A stretch of 64,000 nt of DNA from Batrachochytrium dendrobatidis JAM81 (taxonomy: Eukaryota; Chytridiomycota; Chytridiomycetes; Rhizophydiales): assembly GCF_000203795.2 (NCBI RefSeq), contig NW_006281116.1:473468-537467 (forward strand), given 5' to 3'. Below, piece by piece: positions 20,589 to 33,824 of the stretch (position 1 is its first letter; each line of letters begins with the position of its first letter). A program made the position numbers and the translations under genes. The notes under the pieces are model-generated. The model saw only the letters and a list, made by a program, of their open reading frames with translations, searched no databases and had not been told where the DNA came from.

Positions 20589-22820
20589 ATGAAGAACAAA
20601 GCATTCTTTGTTCAATATCTTACAAACCAACCTGTAAAGGTTGATACCCATATCAATAGTGAAAGGACCGCTTTGCGGCCTTTCCCCCTTGATAGTGTTG
20701 CTGACCTGATTGCAGCAGTCAAACAAGCACTTCCATCAAAACTTGGTGATATAGACCCTGACGAGCTCACCATCCATTATGTGGTGGATGGTCCAGTCAT
20801 TGCTGGAAATGTGCTTCTGAAATCCATTCAACATCCAGTTGGTTCCTACGACCAACCACTTGTCATTAAATCCAAGAGTAATTTTGTACGGAGTAAAAGT
20901 GACCAAGAATTCGTCGACGCCAATAATTTGAAATTGCAAACCCCAAATGACGCTTTCAAGTATTTGATATATCATCTGGAAAAGATTGTCAATGTCACAA
21001 GGTTTCCAAATAACGCCGTATTTCACGACAATTGCTTGGAGCATCGTCTTGATAGGAGGAGCACTAGCTATGCGATTGACGATGTCAATAATGTCAAACT
21101 GTTTCTTGCTGTTTCTGGTGCAGGAAAAACAAGGATGCTTCTAGAGTTGCTTTATTCAAACTTTGGGTACTACTTCACTTCCAAGAGCTCTCAAGATGAC
21201 TTTGGTTCTAAAGACATGTATCAATGCCGGATGTATTGCGACAGTAAACCTAAACTCGCTAAACTCACTCAACATGCTATCCAACTGTTGTGTTTCGTTC
21301 GGGTTTCTGTTTGCAACTACTTGATAAGCAAGGGATTCAAGGAACCTTGACAAATTATTTTGGCTCAACTCCATCCTATCGCATTCTTTGGAGTTGACTT
21401 GTTTGAGCGTCTTTTTACAATCCTTGTAAAAGAACCTGGACTTTCCCCAACTGCTATTACAAACCCGTTTCCTTTTACTGCCATTGATGGAGTCCGAAAT
21501 CTTGCACGAGGTCGTTGTTTTCATTTTCAACCAGAAAGTAGAAACTTTCGTCCCTTTTTCACTCCATTTGTATACCATTCCAAAATGATGGGAATATTTC
21601 CTCATTGCCTACTGTCTGCCACCAGTATTGACTTTGAACTCATCAAAGAGCTAGTGGAGTTCAGTGCTATGAAGGATGATCAAGTCACAGATTGTGTAGT
21701 TGTATCAGATTTCCATCCTCTGACAAAGCTCGAGGTCGAACAGTATGTTAGACAATTTTTACAAGACCATCAAGTCAATCAACTGGATGCTATTGTATCA
21801 AGAATTTCAGACTTTGAATTATGTCATGGAAGACCACGTTTCGTATCGTATATTCTGGATGCATATATGAAATCAAATGATATTGACGCTGCGATTGGCA
21901 AATTTATCACTGGAATATCCGATGTTGATGGCCAGATTTTCCCGCTTAGATTCTTGAAAGATGACCTTGATGGAGGCATTCGTTCATTTGACAGAGTCAT
22001 TGATGGTGATACCCTGTCGAGAATCATTCGCGACGCATTTCTTGATGCCATCTGGAAGGGAGAAATGCAACTTAATGTAACTGGAAATGACGGTGCTAAT
22101 GCAATACGTTACGGTTTGGGCTTTGGTCGAGATATTGCTAAAGCTAACCCTTCCATTGAAATTCAAGAGTTGGCCGTAATCGAATGTCTTCGCTACTTTT
22201 TCCCCTTTGCGCCCATTGTCAAAAATTTATACCAAAGAATTGACTCGTCTTTTAACCCTCAAATGGTTGGCTATTTGATGGAATACTTGGTTGCGTTTGC
22301 TTTAGTAGCCAACTATTCTGGTCCTGATGCTGCCAATAGTATCAAGGCATCCCAAGCTTCTGCATCCAGCTATTTACAATGTGATGATTCAAGTCAAGTA
22401 TGCTTTCCCGATCATATGTGTGGACCAGATATCATCTACAAGTGTGCCAATACAAAGACTGTATACATTGTCCAAGTCAAATTTGTCAAGAGAATGTCAA
22501 AACAACAAGCTGCAAACGCTTACAATACTACAGATCCTGAACGCTTTTATTGCAAACGTAATGGCGGTGGAGTGTCGAAAAAACTTGAAGTGTTGAAAGG
22601 GTTTGAAAAAGAACGAACCTACCTTCTTAGCACTTTGTTGAAACTACACAAATCAGGCTACTCATTGCAACAGACTCTGGTTATTCATACTGCTGAAAAG
22701 AACCCCGTTGATGTTCAAGATATGAGAATCATCAATAGTCAAAACTCGCCTCAGTTTTTTGATGAGATTGGCAAGAGTGTTTGGGATTTTTTGAATTTAA
22801 TTAGAAATAACCTTCAATAA
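20589..22820 (+). pseudogene. CRN: Crinkler (CRN): ubiquitin-like header, P-loop ATPase, PD-(D/E)xK nuclease; one in-frame TGA
   Basis: CRN effectors are secreted or delivered proteins whose C-terminal domains act inside target cells. Residues 1-95 are the header, ending GSYDQPLVIKS. Walker A is SGAGKT at residues 176-181. ATPase-type landmarks follow (LSATS, then CHGRPRF). The C-terminus has the restriction-nuclease pattern: Glu in YLMEYLVAF, Asp in CGPDII and a Q-x-K in YIVQVKF (about residues 565, 614, 629-631). A TGA at 21348-21350 interrupts an otherwise single open frame; sequence on both sides is family-like, so this is one nonsense change rather than two genes. No plausible intron removes it. 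The 5' flank is pyrimidine-rich, as in the other CRN genes here. No signal peptide is evident, which is usual outside oomycetes. Confidence 0.8.
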
Positions 22821-23439
22821 AGTTTCAAGATGAGATTGATATACAGATTGGATTTTCAAAATCAAAAATAACTTTGATTAGTCATATGCAACCAACACCA
22901 AACACGGAACCTTGAATATGAGCTCAATGATCAATTTTATCATCATGATTCGTAATTGCAAATAAAACTTGTTCCAAAACATATGAATCCAGTCGTCATT
23001 ATAAATATTCTTGCATTGCATTGCATACACAACTCCATTTGTGTATATTGATGGGTTTGCACAAAACTGAATTGATGCTAAACTTGGAAATACTGAAGAT
23101 AGCAAGACAGATGCATGAATGCATTCACTCCATTCAACAACAGACATAGTTGCCAAGATCCAAACATGTTCCGCAACAAGTGATTTGTATTTTTACAGGC
23201 AAAAGTAGATGCTACCAGTGTAACATTTGTCAATTCTGACATGTTCAAAGTAATAACCAGCCAATAGTCTGGCTTAAACGACAACACATGATGACCGATC
23301 GTCATTCCAAACACCAGGACAATGGAAAGGGTTCAACATGTAGAGTCAATCATTCCACCACAATCAGAATTGTAAGTGATTGGATATTGGCACTATTGAA
23401 TCACAAAATAATCAAAAACACGATCGCATAGCTTGTCAA
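22821..23439. other. Intergenic region after the CRN gene
   Basis: No supportable gene. Near 23300-23340 the string CATTCCAAACACCA followed by GGGTTCAA also occurs at 58606-58640 beside the decayed transposase, so a scrap of that element may lie here. Minus-strand frames at 22878-23156 and 23078-23314 have no recognisable domain. Confidence 0.4.
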
Positions 23440-23800
23440 TGTTGCAATGCATCGTATCGATCAGTTTGATGAAAATGGGTTGAATCTGATACATGACTGT
23501 TATTTTATAACGACGGCAGCTTCAAGGGTGACAATCAGCACTTTTGAAATGGATATTCAGAAAACGCCAAATACACCATATAGTCGATCAATAACAAACA
23601 TCGCTGTTGGTGGAAAATCAACCTCGGTAATATTCTGGAATGATCTTTTCAACTGCGGTCATGTATCCAGTAATCAGATAGTGTCAGACCATTACCTTGA
23701 TTATGGATAGTTATCATCACATATACAATCCATTACTACAACATATACTGTCACTGTATACCAAATACTTGACTGATTGTTTGGTTGGTCATATTTTGTG
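23440..23800 (-). pseudogene. Inverted remnant of aspartyl protease promoter and first codons
   Basis: Read on the minus strand this aligns with 39590-39990: the same CACTGTATACCAAATA region, TATAAAATAACAGTC box, and an opening MYQIQPIFIKLIDTM against MYQVQPIFITILDTM in the full gene. The similarity stops near 23440, just after the start codons, so no protease body remains. It is a truncated, inverted copy of the 5' end of the gene at 39973. Confidence 0.65.
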
Positions 23801-26800
23801 CAGTTTAAATTGATCCCATTTGTCCTTTATTGGTCAATCTGTATATAAATCAGGTTATTCAATGACTTGCTATCATACAAATTCAAATACAGTCTATGCA
23901 CATATTGACAACTATGCAACAATTGGTTGTTCTTGTTGGAATATCCTGATTGAACTACCAATAATGGCTATTGTACACATAGTCACTCAATATCCTGCCA
24001 ATTGTGATTGTGATTGTATTCCACATCCAATTATAGATTGTAATCAGTCACAATTGCCGTGTTTGATCAAGTAATGGTTTTACATTGATCATGATACCAT
24101 ACATCACGATATTGCCAGATCACTGCACACAAGTCATGATCAATACAAATGCATTACTGATTGACATTGATCGACACCATAAATGCAGTCAGACAGCACA
24201 ATACTGTTGGAATTGAGAGTTTTAGTGTTTCAAGCATAGTGTTGACACCATTGTGACAACCATTATCATTAGTATAAAAGCTATATGATGTAAAACGACA
24301 TACACCATATCGACTATAATATGATCAGTGATATATTTTATCGCATAAATAACCAGTTTTGTTACTATATATATTCAGTCCATAATTTGTTACTACACGA
24401 TGTTTGCTTATTCACATTATGAATATCTGTATATATTGTATCATTGTTTGGCCATTTGATTTGCTTTTGATGTTTCTGTTGGTGACGTGACTGATCCATA
24501 CGTTGCAGCCTCCATTGCAATTGATTTAATGTCATGCAATAATCAAATGGCTTTTGAGTTCGAGTCAATCCGAGTCAACCCGAGTCGGATCGAGTTGAGT
24601 GAAACAGTTTGTAATTCCAGATTATCATGGTTTGTATTCAATCTATGTGATGATATATACATGGAGCTTATACACGGTTTGACCACACGAGACAGCGACT
24701 GTGGTACGGTATCCAATGCCAGCAATATCCCGTTATTGTGAGACATTATATATTGCTGCCATTCAACAATAACATGTGTGTATATATGCGATTTGAATAA
24801 ATGATCGTGTTACAACCCCTGACTATCCAAGTACATATTTGAATTGGCATCTGGAACTTGGTTGCAGGACTATCAGAGTCTATGCATATTTGCATGTATA
24901 GTTGCCAGTTTATGCTCCAAATTCAGTGACAGATAATCCACCAACGCTGTGTAGGTAGATTGCAATATTTGGGGTGTTTTCAATGCATTTTGTCCAGTAG
25001 TGTCTGGGATACGCACTGTCGAGTTATTGTGATGCCACATCATGGTTGTAAGTTGATACACGTTGGTATTCATCACTATCATTCACTCATTCATCACTGA
25101 CATGCTCTTGATCATACCGATCTGTGTTGAATGCGTTGCATAATATTGAATTGTTGTGCTGGATGCAAGTGCTGGTTTGAACGTGCTACATCTGAGCGCA
25201 GTTTAGTCAAAATCTCATGTTGAATACTAAACATGGCATCCGAGTGATACAATCAGACGTGTTTCACCATCTCTCCAATTTTGGATTTGTGAAACCTCGA
25301 TATTATACATTCCATCATTCATCAGATTGTCTACCTTGTCACGTCAACGCAGCTCCGATCGTACTTGAGTCTACATATTGTCCAAACTCGACACTCCATG
25401 TTAGTGTATGTTGAACCATCCAGATCTTTGAACTGGTCATGGGTGGAAAACGTTGCCTCGGATCCCCATACGGAACATTGATCTTGTTTGACACACTATG
25501 CATGTCCTAGCTGGATACGTCATAACATTAGCGCAACGAATAATGTATGGGTTGAGTTGTTAAATCATTGCCAGATTCAAACACCTCCATACCATCAATA
25601 CCAAATGCATCCATCGACGCGCTGGATGAGATCTGGTTCAAGTCACTGATGTCACTGATGTCGCGATAATGTAGTGCCCTCGACAATTCAAACCAAGGTA
25701 TTTGCTGTTTGACAGTATGTATATAATGACTTGTTTGCTGCCAACTTTGAATACGAGTATGTCAGAATGAACTGGGATTGCATTTGATGTTCCATGTGTA
25801 CGACTAGGTACTGCACAATATGTTTACAATGATGTGGTACTAGATAATCGTGTCAATGGTGTCAATGACTCAATAGTTGATGCTGGAATGGGTGTAATAC
25901 ATGGCCACTGATCATGTCTATACACAGACACTCGTTTTACAGGAAATGGTATGGTAGGAGCACATTCAACTGTGACATGGCTCTGCATCAGCACCATTCA
26001 TTTTAGGATATGTTTGAAATGACATTGATTAATGTTTAAAATGGGTTGATGCATCTAAACTAGCTTTTAAATCAATTTATGGAACTTCACGTGTGATGCA
26101 TTATGAATAGCCTGCGACCATGATGAATCTAAAATCATTAGTATCGACTTGTTTGGGTAAATGATGAGCAGGTTTGTATGAATTGGCCAATACTGAATTC
26201 TGAGACTGTCAAGTTACATTTTAATGATACAACAGCCTACCCAACAAGCCAATACTGGGTTGAATCCAATTTAATACAATCCGATTTAATTTAATACAAT
26301 CCAATTTAATCCAATGATCTGATTTTGAAATTGCGCGGGTTGCACGAGTTGCCAAATTCAGCAAGTTGTGGCTAAAGAAGTGTAAATGGCAATATTATGG
26401 TCTTGCATCATCTTGGCAATGGTAACTGTCCAACAAAGCTGTCTTGTTCATATGGGGTTGTATTTTACTTGGCTATCATCAAACTACTTTGAACTGTTGT
26501 GTATTTGGAATGAAGCATGGTCGACTATACTCTTTGATATGTAGATCTACATTTTATAGTGAGTTGGAGCACATGAGGTTGGTCAGTGGTGAGTGTTGAT
26601 GTTGCCAGCCTTTCAAAGCTATCAGAAAAACAGTGACTAGGTCCGTTTCCATATCCAATTCAACTGTCGACAATGCACACATCGGTTGCTCGTATACTAT
26701 GACTTGCTATTGAACCAAATCCAACGATTTGTTCAAAATTCAATGATTTGATAATCCATCAGCAGTAAGTTGAAAGGACAGGTTTCTACCAATGTCATAA

Positions 26801-28030
26801 TATCACCAGTGTTGAGTTGATGACATATATGCTATGGGTATATCAGATGAAGAGAGTATTTTGATATTAGCGTGCTTGATTTTCCAGTCAAACAGAATAA
26901 CAGACATTTGTATTTTCAGTATATTTGATCCATGCAATGAATACCAAACAGACATTTACGTGGGTTGTATTTACTAACCTAGTGTATTGATTAGATCCAG
27001 TAGTACTATTTTGATTTTAGCAATGCATGAAACCTTGTTTGTCTGGTATGCATTACCAATGTATTTTAGGTAGTAGTGAAGAGTTGCAGTTCAGACGCGT
27101 AAAAATGTGCAGATTTGTGTAGATTGACCGACTGGATCTGTGTATACCATCAATGTGCTGCACAGATTATACGGAAGATGTGTGGATATACTTGCTCATG
27201 TAAACTAGCTGAACCGGGTGTCACTGCGTTCAAGACTACTTGAGCAGTTTGTATTCGATGCAGTTGGAGTATCATGCAATAATCGTGTGAACAGACTCGT
27301 CACTACAGTCATACACAACCATCAACCACTACAGTCGTACTAGACGTCTACAAGTATGAACATGCAGTGCGTTTGGTTACTATTCAATCGAGTGGATCTT
27401 GGTCACTATTCAATCGAGTAGATCTGCCTATCACATATACAGTCAGACAGTCAGACACAATACATGACCACATTACAGCATACGGTTGGCATAGTTGTAT
27501 GAGATGGTTGTGCAGTATCAACTGCAGTACAAACGAATCTAATATCATCAGCCATGACCGCTGCAGGAGTTGTCAGCAGCACAGCATTACGCATTGTCCA
27601 TCGTACATGGATTGACTATTGGGAACGTTCACCGCACTACCCAGCCACCCCACACACTTCAAGCTGGCACATAGATCCCCGATCCGTCAGAGTCGGAGGG
27701 ATGATGATGATATGGTCCAATCAACTCAAAATATTATGTGTTGATGCATTAATGCAGCTAGTTTGTGTTACTCGATTCCACGAGGTCGATGCGTGCGGAG
27801 TCTGGGATTCAAGGTAAAATAACGAATTAATTGATGATGGTTTGATTATTACGGGACGTTTTTGCAATGTATTTGATTATTACGTGCTGAGAGTTTGGCT
27901 TGTCGGGGATTCGCATGTCAATTGTTTCAGTTAAATAGTGCATCGTTTGTCCAGATCCGACACCATTATTAGTTGTTGATCAAGATCTTACTTGCCTATC
28001 TACCTATTGATCCAAAACTCGCTTGTTTAC
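23801..28030. other. Gene-poor 4.2-kb stretch
   Basis: No frame longer than about 90 codons and no recognisable protein. Near 24556-24600 a degenerate 10-base unit (GAGTCAATCC, GAGTCAACCC, GAGTCGGATC) is repeated. Near 26270-26315 units of AATCCAATTTAATAC are repeated. The last 70 bases hold a duplicated string, CTACCTATTGATCCAAAACTC, at the left border of repeat copy B. Frames at 24487, 25217, 27367 and 27554 show no domain features. Probably decayed mobile or genic DNA. Confidence 0.5.
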
Positions 28031-28237
28031 CTACCTATTGATCCAAATCTCAGATCTGATTGTTTCCCTTGTGTATTTTGTTAAACAGTCATACACACTA
28101 CTTGTTTGAACGTATTAGTTTGCAGCAACTATTGCAACTATTACAACTGCTACCCATATTATTGTTATCAAGTTTCGAGGTCAACTCGTTTTACATTTCC
28201 ATTTCCATTCATTTCGTGACACCCTACAACACCAATA

Positions 28238-29488
28238 ATGAGTTCACTGTGGTCCCGTCTCAACATCCTATCGGCTCTTTCTCCAAAACAGTCTTGCCGT
28301 AGTGTGCAAAACACTATTCCCCAACCAACCAATGCTTGTGAAAATGCACCACACCTTGCCGAAGCAAGCATGAATCCAGAAAGGTATGCAGTACAGTATT
28401 TGTATTATAGTTGTGCATCTGAATATTGTATTTTGGTTACACAACACATTGCTAACATGACTGTTTACTTGCATGTGTATTATTTACGATTTGATGATTG
28501 CATTTACGGTATTTTGGGATGGACTCGAAACGTTGCCGAATTTAATTTTGTTGATTCGACTCCGACTACGCGACTTTGATGGTAATGATTTTGACTGTTT
28601 TTGATGCTATCTAATGTCATTGAACGTCATTCGATGTGTATCAATTGTGATTTGTGTTGGTTGGTATGATGTGCTGGTTGATTATTATTTGGGATTGAAT
28701 TGGTTGATGCATAATTTGATTTATGAGACAATGGGTTGAATGCTACTTTAAACTTTTACTGTTGTTTGTGCATAATTTTGTAATGTTGTGATTGACTAGT
28801 TCAAATCAGGAAAACATATATACTGATATGTATACATTCAGTGCAATCAGTCCAATCAGTGCAATCAATGATTCAAGAATCCCTACTTCACCAAGTAAGT
28901 GTGTGATTTTTGTATCAATTTCTCACGAGTTTTGGATGTACATGCATGTGAATGCATGTATTGTGGATTGTTTAGGCTGTAGTGTGTTGATGGTAACTAT
29001 ACTGATTATATTGACTGATGGATTGTTTTAAAACATTTACATTATAGTCTCGTCCCTGATTGAGGCAGTTAGGATACTGCAGTCTGGAAAGCAATGCGAC
29101 TCTACAGTATCAACCATATATACTGCAGAGTCCATTGCACCAGATTCAGCAGTGACTGGCCATTCATCAGGACCCGTTGAGCATTATACCGATGCTCAAG
29201 CATCTATGCTGTCATACAGCTATGCTAAACGGGTTTTGGCGTGTGACAAACCGCCTTTTGAAACTCGGTATAAAGTAAGTTGGTTGTATTAGTATAAATC
29301 TTGAGTTTAGCTTTGAAATTGCACAAGCTGTGCTGGATTGATACAATTGTATAGTTATGGTTGACTAATGTTTTATTTATTGGTATGTGTCAACTATTTA
29401 TATTTGACAGGCTGACCAGATGATGTACACAAGCAGTAAGCTTCCCGGTGAGGTTGATAGATTGAGAATGTGGCAGCTCATGTCATGA
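28238..29488 (+). CDS. Spliced gene of unknown function in repeat copy B
   Basis: Four exons at the same relative places as in copy A: 28238-28383, 28800-28894, 29048-29274 and 29411-29488. All splice sites are intact. Differences include N2 to S near the start, a shuffled SAISPISAI stretch in exon 2, AAM to AVR in exon 3 (GCAGTTAGG), and P to L before the final MS. The TGA at the end is shared with copy A, so if it is a lesion it predates the duplication. No domain is recognised. Confidence 0.55.
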
Positions 29489-29658
29489 CTGAGTGATTCC
29501 ATCAGTGTCTGTGAGTATGTGCGCGAGTTACAAGTTTCTGGTTCAACAATCGTTGATAACAAAACATCCATTACAGTCAAAAATAAGACCCAATCACGGT
29601 GCTCAACCAGATCCTGTTCAGTGTTTGCAGTCTCTGCAGTGGTGACTGGACCAAACTC

Positions 29659-30342
29659 ATGATTGCTGAAAACATGGCAAGATCACCGCATCAATCAACC
29701 AGTACTGTTTACTCGACCACCCAATGCATCCGTGACAAATGTAAGGTGCTTTCGATTGATCCAGACAGTGCATCTGCGTCTGATGCAACTCGACTGGTAT
29801 ATGTAGTTGGATCTGTGGGCATGCGATTGATCAACAGCGATTTGTCAGTGTACACGCAGACCAACAATTTGTGTGGTATCAGTCCAATCCAAACTACTGG
29901 CAGGGCAACTCGAGGTAATATGAACTCGATTGGAAACGTTGACTTTTTCACATTGATGGACGAAATGCTACAAACAGTCAAATACCTCACCATGCAAGTT
30001 GTATTCCTGAAAACTGATATGGACGCTGTGACTAGCGCATTTGGTCAGTTGCAGAGCCAAACCAATGACATTGTTGTCATGATGACCAAACACGACAATG
30101 TCATTCGATCATTACTGGGACAGATCTTGGTCAAACTGGACTCTGGTTGCTCACCAACACATGCAGTTGTTATACCAGTTGTGGTATTCGAAACCATTTC
30201 CACGACTGTGAACATCACCGCAACAGTGACTGTGTTTTGCCCACAAAGTCAATCCAAGTTGTTCATATGCGACAACAGCACGTTGCACACACACGCAGAC
30301 TGTCGATACGGAATGTCAAGCAACAATCGACTTATTCCGTAG
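29659..30342 (+). CDS. Hypothetical 227-residue frame in repeat copy B
   Basis: Counterpart of 18249-18932, open throughout, with three or four amino-acid changes. It shows the same coiled-coil-like middle and Thr/Val-rich tail, and it is also in a different frame from the preceding spliced gene. No family is recognised. Confidence 0.4.
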   Translation: MIAENMARSPHQSTSTVYSTTQCIRDKCKVLSIDPDSASASDATRLVYVVGSVGMRLINSDLSVYTQTNNLCGISPIQTTGRATRGNMNSIGNVDFFTLMDEMLQTVKYLTMQVVFLKTDMDAVTSAFGQLQSQTNDIVVMMTKHDNVIRSLLGQILVKLDSGCSPTHAVVIPVVVFETISTTVNITATVTVFCPQSQSKLFICDNSTLHTHADCRYGMSSNNRLIP

Positions 30343-31854
30343 TCGTGCAATTGTTGACATAAATGCCATTGTGGTCAATGCTGTATCGACTGGTGTCGAA
30401 CCTTGAATGAATGCTGCAACTCGCATTTGTTTATTGCGTTTTGCATCGAATGCAATGTGCACACTCAATAAACTTTGTGGTATTCTGGTCACATTCCGTA
30501 TCAATCTGCAATGGATTACCAACATCCATACAATCAACAACACGATCAGATTATTAGTAGATCAATCTATTGCTGTCAAACTTGTAGTCATGACCCAACT
30601 CGGTACAAATCAGGTCAAGTTTGACCCAGAAACTCCAACAAAAAACATCAACCCGACCACTGAGCTGGCTGCTCGTTGACGGTTTGCTGGTTATGTGGGT
30701 TTATTGTTGATGGGTAAGCGTGTAAACTGTCGTACACGCAATTTATACTGCGAGTTGATGGTCAAGTCTGACAATCTGCATTCGTGAACTTGTGTGCAAG
30801 CAGTGTTTTGTTGGATCTCAAACATCCTGCAACTCGCACAGTTGTTTGCACAGTTGCTCGCCTATCAATCCAACTGGATCTGCAACTCTGTCAAGCAAAT
30901 CCGTAGTCCAACCTGCTGATGTTGATGTGACTACAATAAACACGAAACTCACCGAAATAACACTTGCTGATCTGACAGGTCAATGAGTGACACTCTAACC
31001 ATTAGTACCAAACAAACAACGTTTTGAATCAACAATCAACTGTCATGACAATTGGTAACGTTCGTGGTCATTTGGCATCCATTTCAAACCATCACATCAA
31101 ACACATTTCCAAAATCGATTGCTGGACAACTCAACTCGGTGCACGAGTGCGTATTACTGTGCCAGAGTTGTTAAACATTGGTAATGTGAAATATCATAAA
31201 TAACGAGATATTTCAGAGACTCATACGCGACGCATATATGTTTGAGGCGATGTCTATCGCAGCCATCACTTGTGCAATAACAAGATACTTTCTCAGCTAT
31301 GACGTCTAATTCACGGATACGCATAGCCGTTATCCACATCTTTATAAAATGATCAATGTTTTCTTTTATCAATAAACAACACAATTAACTCATTGGTTCA
31401 TTCCTTCATTCTCATCTTTTACTTTTGTGATATTCCTCCAAAACTATACTACATTAATATGTTGTCATACGTCCAAGAGCAACAGTATTGTCAAGGTGTG
31501 ATGTTGGCAACTACACACAACTTGACATGAATGACAATGTTGATGTCAAAACTGTCAATGTATTACAATATATTGGTCAACAGTGACTGCAATCAATGAT
31601 AATGTTGCAGTCAATTCAATCCAATTGTTGATTGGAACAATCATTATCCACTTGTCAGATTCAGCATGTAAATGCATGTTTTGTAACACATTTACTAATC
31701 CAACAATTGACTGATTAACAATAATTGAATATTAAAATGTTGAATAAAAGACTCGAGTCATTATATGAATGACGTAATCAATTGTTGAGTTGAATTGACA
31801 CTTGATTGAACAATACAAATAAACACATGACAAATGTTTAAACACTATTCAAAG

Positions 31855-31977
31855 TGTGTGAATTTGTCTCACATTATTCACATGATATCGAGTTTTGTCT
31901 CTTTTCTTTTCTTTTCTATTTTTTTCTTCATTCCATTCTTATTCTACTCTATATTCTATTCTTTCATAAACTCCAAA
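31855..31977 (+). promoter_or_regulatory. 5' region of CRN-HNH gene
   Basis: It contains GTGAATTTGTCTCACATT at about 31857-31875, identical to the left arm of the inverted repeat before the CRN gene at 20589, but the right arm is missing. A long pyrimidine tract (CTTTTCTTTTCTTTTC...) leads to TTTCATAAACTCC just before the ATG, resembling the leader of the other CRN gene (CTTTTATAAACTC). Confidence 0.5.
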
Positions 31978-33145
31978 ATGACCAGGCTTTATATTCAATA
32001 CCTTGAAAACACTCCGGTATCATTATTTACTCAAAATTTGTCTGTCCCTGAAGGAGAAGAACCTGATATTTCTGACCTGGTCGCCGCTTACAAGGCTGCC
32101 ACCACTCCTCGTTTTGAAAATATTCCTGTTGACGAGCTCACCATCCATTGCTGGAGATGTGCTTCTGAAATCCATTCAGGAGCCGGTTGGTTCCTACGAC
32201 CAACCGCTTGTCATCAAGTCAGGTATTGTTCATGGTCCTACCGTAGGAATCAATGACTTTGTCAGAAAAGGTATACCAACGTATTGGAAAGTTTCTGGCG
32301 CTCTCTCGGATTCCTTAGCCGTAAAAGGTGTTTGTTCTCGTATGTATCGAAATGCTGATAACTATCTTGGTTACTACGAATCAGGGCAACCAGCTTTCTT
32401 TTATGAGGAAAACGAACCCACTCTCAAAATCAATGTATTATTTAAAACAAAAGAAAACGCTCTTCGCTTCGATAGTCACTTACGAAATGAATCGATTACC
32501 ATCAATTCTCCTATGAACAGCCTGACAATTAATTCCAGTGTTTCTACAACCTCAACCGCTCAGCTTGGAGAAAGAATCTATTATAAGGATTACATCCCTA
32601 CTGATTCTGAATCGCCACAAGACACTCAGTCTGTAATAACCATTCAGTTTTCAACCTTTGAAAAAACAAGCGACGAGTTCAAATACCAAAGAATCGAAAA
32701 ATTGTCAATTTTTGGTTCGATGGGGAAAGCAGAAAGCTGTCACTTGATATCTGCCTCTCATTGTAGAAACTACTCCTTTTATAGTCAATACGACAAAAAC
32801 CCAAACAATAGGCTAGCAATGTCAATGGACCTTCACGGTTGGTTTATCAACTTGAGCACCGAGATTCCGCTGTTCTATTTGAAAATCGTCTCCATTTCTG
32901 ATTCGGTTATTGTAGAAGACAGATATAAAGTCGTACTTGCGGTAGTAGCATTGAATCAAGAATCGGCTGATATGATATTTTATCGCTTGATTGAAGGCTC
33001 GACAAAAACAGATAACCCACTCATAATGAATACTTCAGTTCATGTGACTAACCCTACTATATTCCGGAAATGTCTGGAATGGAAAGAGAAGGAAACCATG
33101 AAGAAGTGGGATGATTATTATTCAATGGATTCTGCGGTCCCGTAA
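31978..33145 (+). pseudogene. CRN: Crinkler (CRN) with HNH nuclease C-terminus; header frameshifted
   Basis: The header starts at the ATG at 31978 (MTRLYIQYLENTPVSLF) and reads to DELTIH near 32148. Compared with the CRN gene at 20589, 23 bases are missing at this point, flanked by a short CAT repeat, and the frame shifts. The header end (VGSYDQPLVIKS) and the C-terminal region continue in the other frame to 33145. The C-terminal part has an HNH-type pattern: CHLISASHC near 32748-32772, then NNRLAMSMDLHGWF near 32805-32846, with histidines and asparagine in the usual places. No P-loop module is present between header and nuclease. If translated from the first ATG the product stops at 32256. 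Confidence 0.75.
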
Positions 33146-33234
33146 ACAAAATTTCAATAAATACGATTTCATAATATCTCCATTACAATTTCCTTTCAGG
33201 TTAAATCAACTTTAGAATATTAACGAATTTTAAA

Positions 33235-33542
33235 ACATCAGGTATGAGTTTGGCACAGAAACCTCCTAATAACTCAAACTTATAAGCTCTAAATTGCTCT
33301 ATCCCACCTTTTTGGCCTGAATTACTAATCTCTGATAAATTGTCATTTTTGAAAATTTGGACACTGGTATCATTTGAATCTTATGAAACAAGTGTTTAGT
33401 ATGAGCATGGCACCAACTATCTACCATTAATATTAGCTCATACGCCTGCTCTAATGATTTTAACCAACGTGAATGCCACAGACAAATATTCATTTTAACA
33501 ACACTCGATAGATTTTACTAGGAGCTATCTACTAAAATACCC
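33235..33542. repeat. Dispersed flank shared with 54370-54537
   Basis: The GGTATGAGTTTGGCAC region (33240) corresponds to AAGTATGAGTCTGGCAC near 54377, and both run up to a TIR-like end (33543 and 54538). A 64-codon minus-strand frame (33299-33493) has no clear identity. Both copies lie downstream of a CRN gene. Confidence 0.45.
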
Positions 33543-33824
33543 GGTATCATTCGGTGTCCCATCTATACTACCATTGTCATTCTTAATTCTTCCCCAATGT
33601 TTGTAATCGCACACCATACAAAACCACCTTTTATTATGTTCAGGTAATTCTCAGCAGGCTTTAAACATTGACATTATGAAGCTTTGCATCTCACAACACC
33701 ATTGTTTAAAACCTAAACGGTTAATCAAAACACATTAGTGCTCATCAAGCAAATGTAAATAAATGTATCATCAACGCATTAGAATTTATTAAGTTGTGAA
33801 AATGTGAAATTGTTCATGGTGCTG

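Larger units (their letters stand above)
28031..31896. repeat. 3.8-3.9 kb direct repeat, copy B (upstream of CRN gene at 31978)
   Basis: Matches copy A at a constant offset of 11410 until about 31855, where a 2-base insertion (GTGTGTG) appears and similarity fades into the CRN 5' region. The left border begins with the CRN-derived string CTACCTATTGATCCAAATCTCAG, so this copy carries the last codons of the decayed CRN gene that adjoins copy A. That suggests the block moved from a place like copy A. All gene structures of copy A are present. Confidence 0.9.

Noticed and set aside
20589..22820. TGA as a sense codon, because the CRN at 20589 and the integrase at 39032-37998 each contain one in-frame TGA
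   Set aside because: Many intact genes here end at TGA with normal family-length products (the CoA kinase, the protease, the DUF4246 gene). A TAA interrupts the third CRN, so ordinary nonsense mutations explain the data better.
24556..24600. CRISPR-like short repeat array (GAGTC-NNNNN units)
   Set aside because: Units are 10 bases with no conserved repeat-spacer structure, and the DNA is eukaryotic; it is a simple degenerate repeat.
16621..31896. Long terminal repeats of one 15-kb retroelement (the 3.8-kb direct repeats as LTRs)
   Set aside because: The repeats contain a spliced gene, lack TG...CA ends, and the interior has no gag, reverse transcriptase or integrase.
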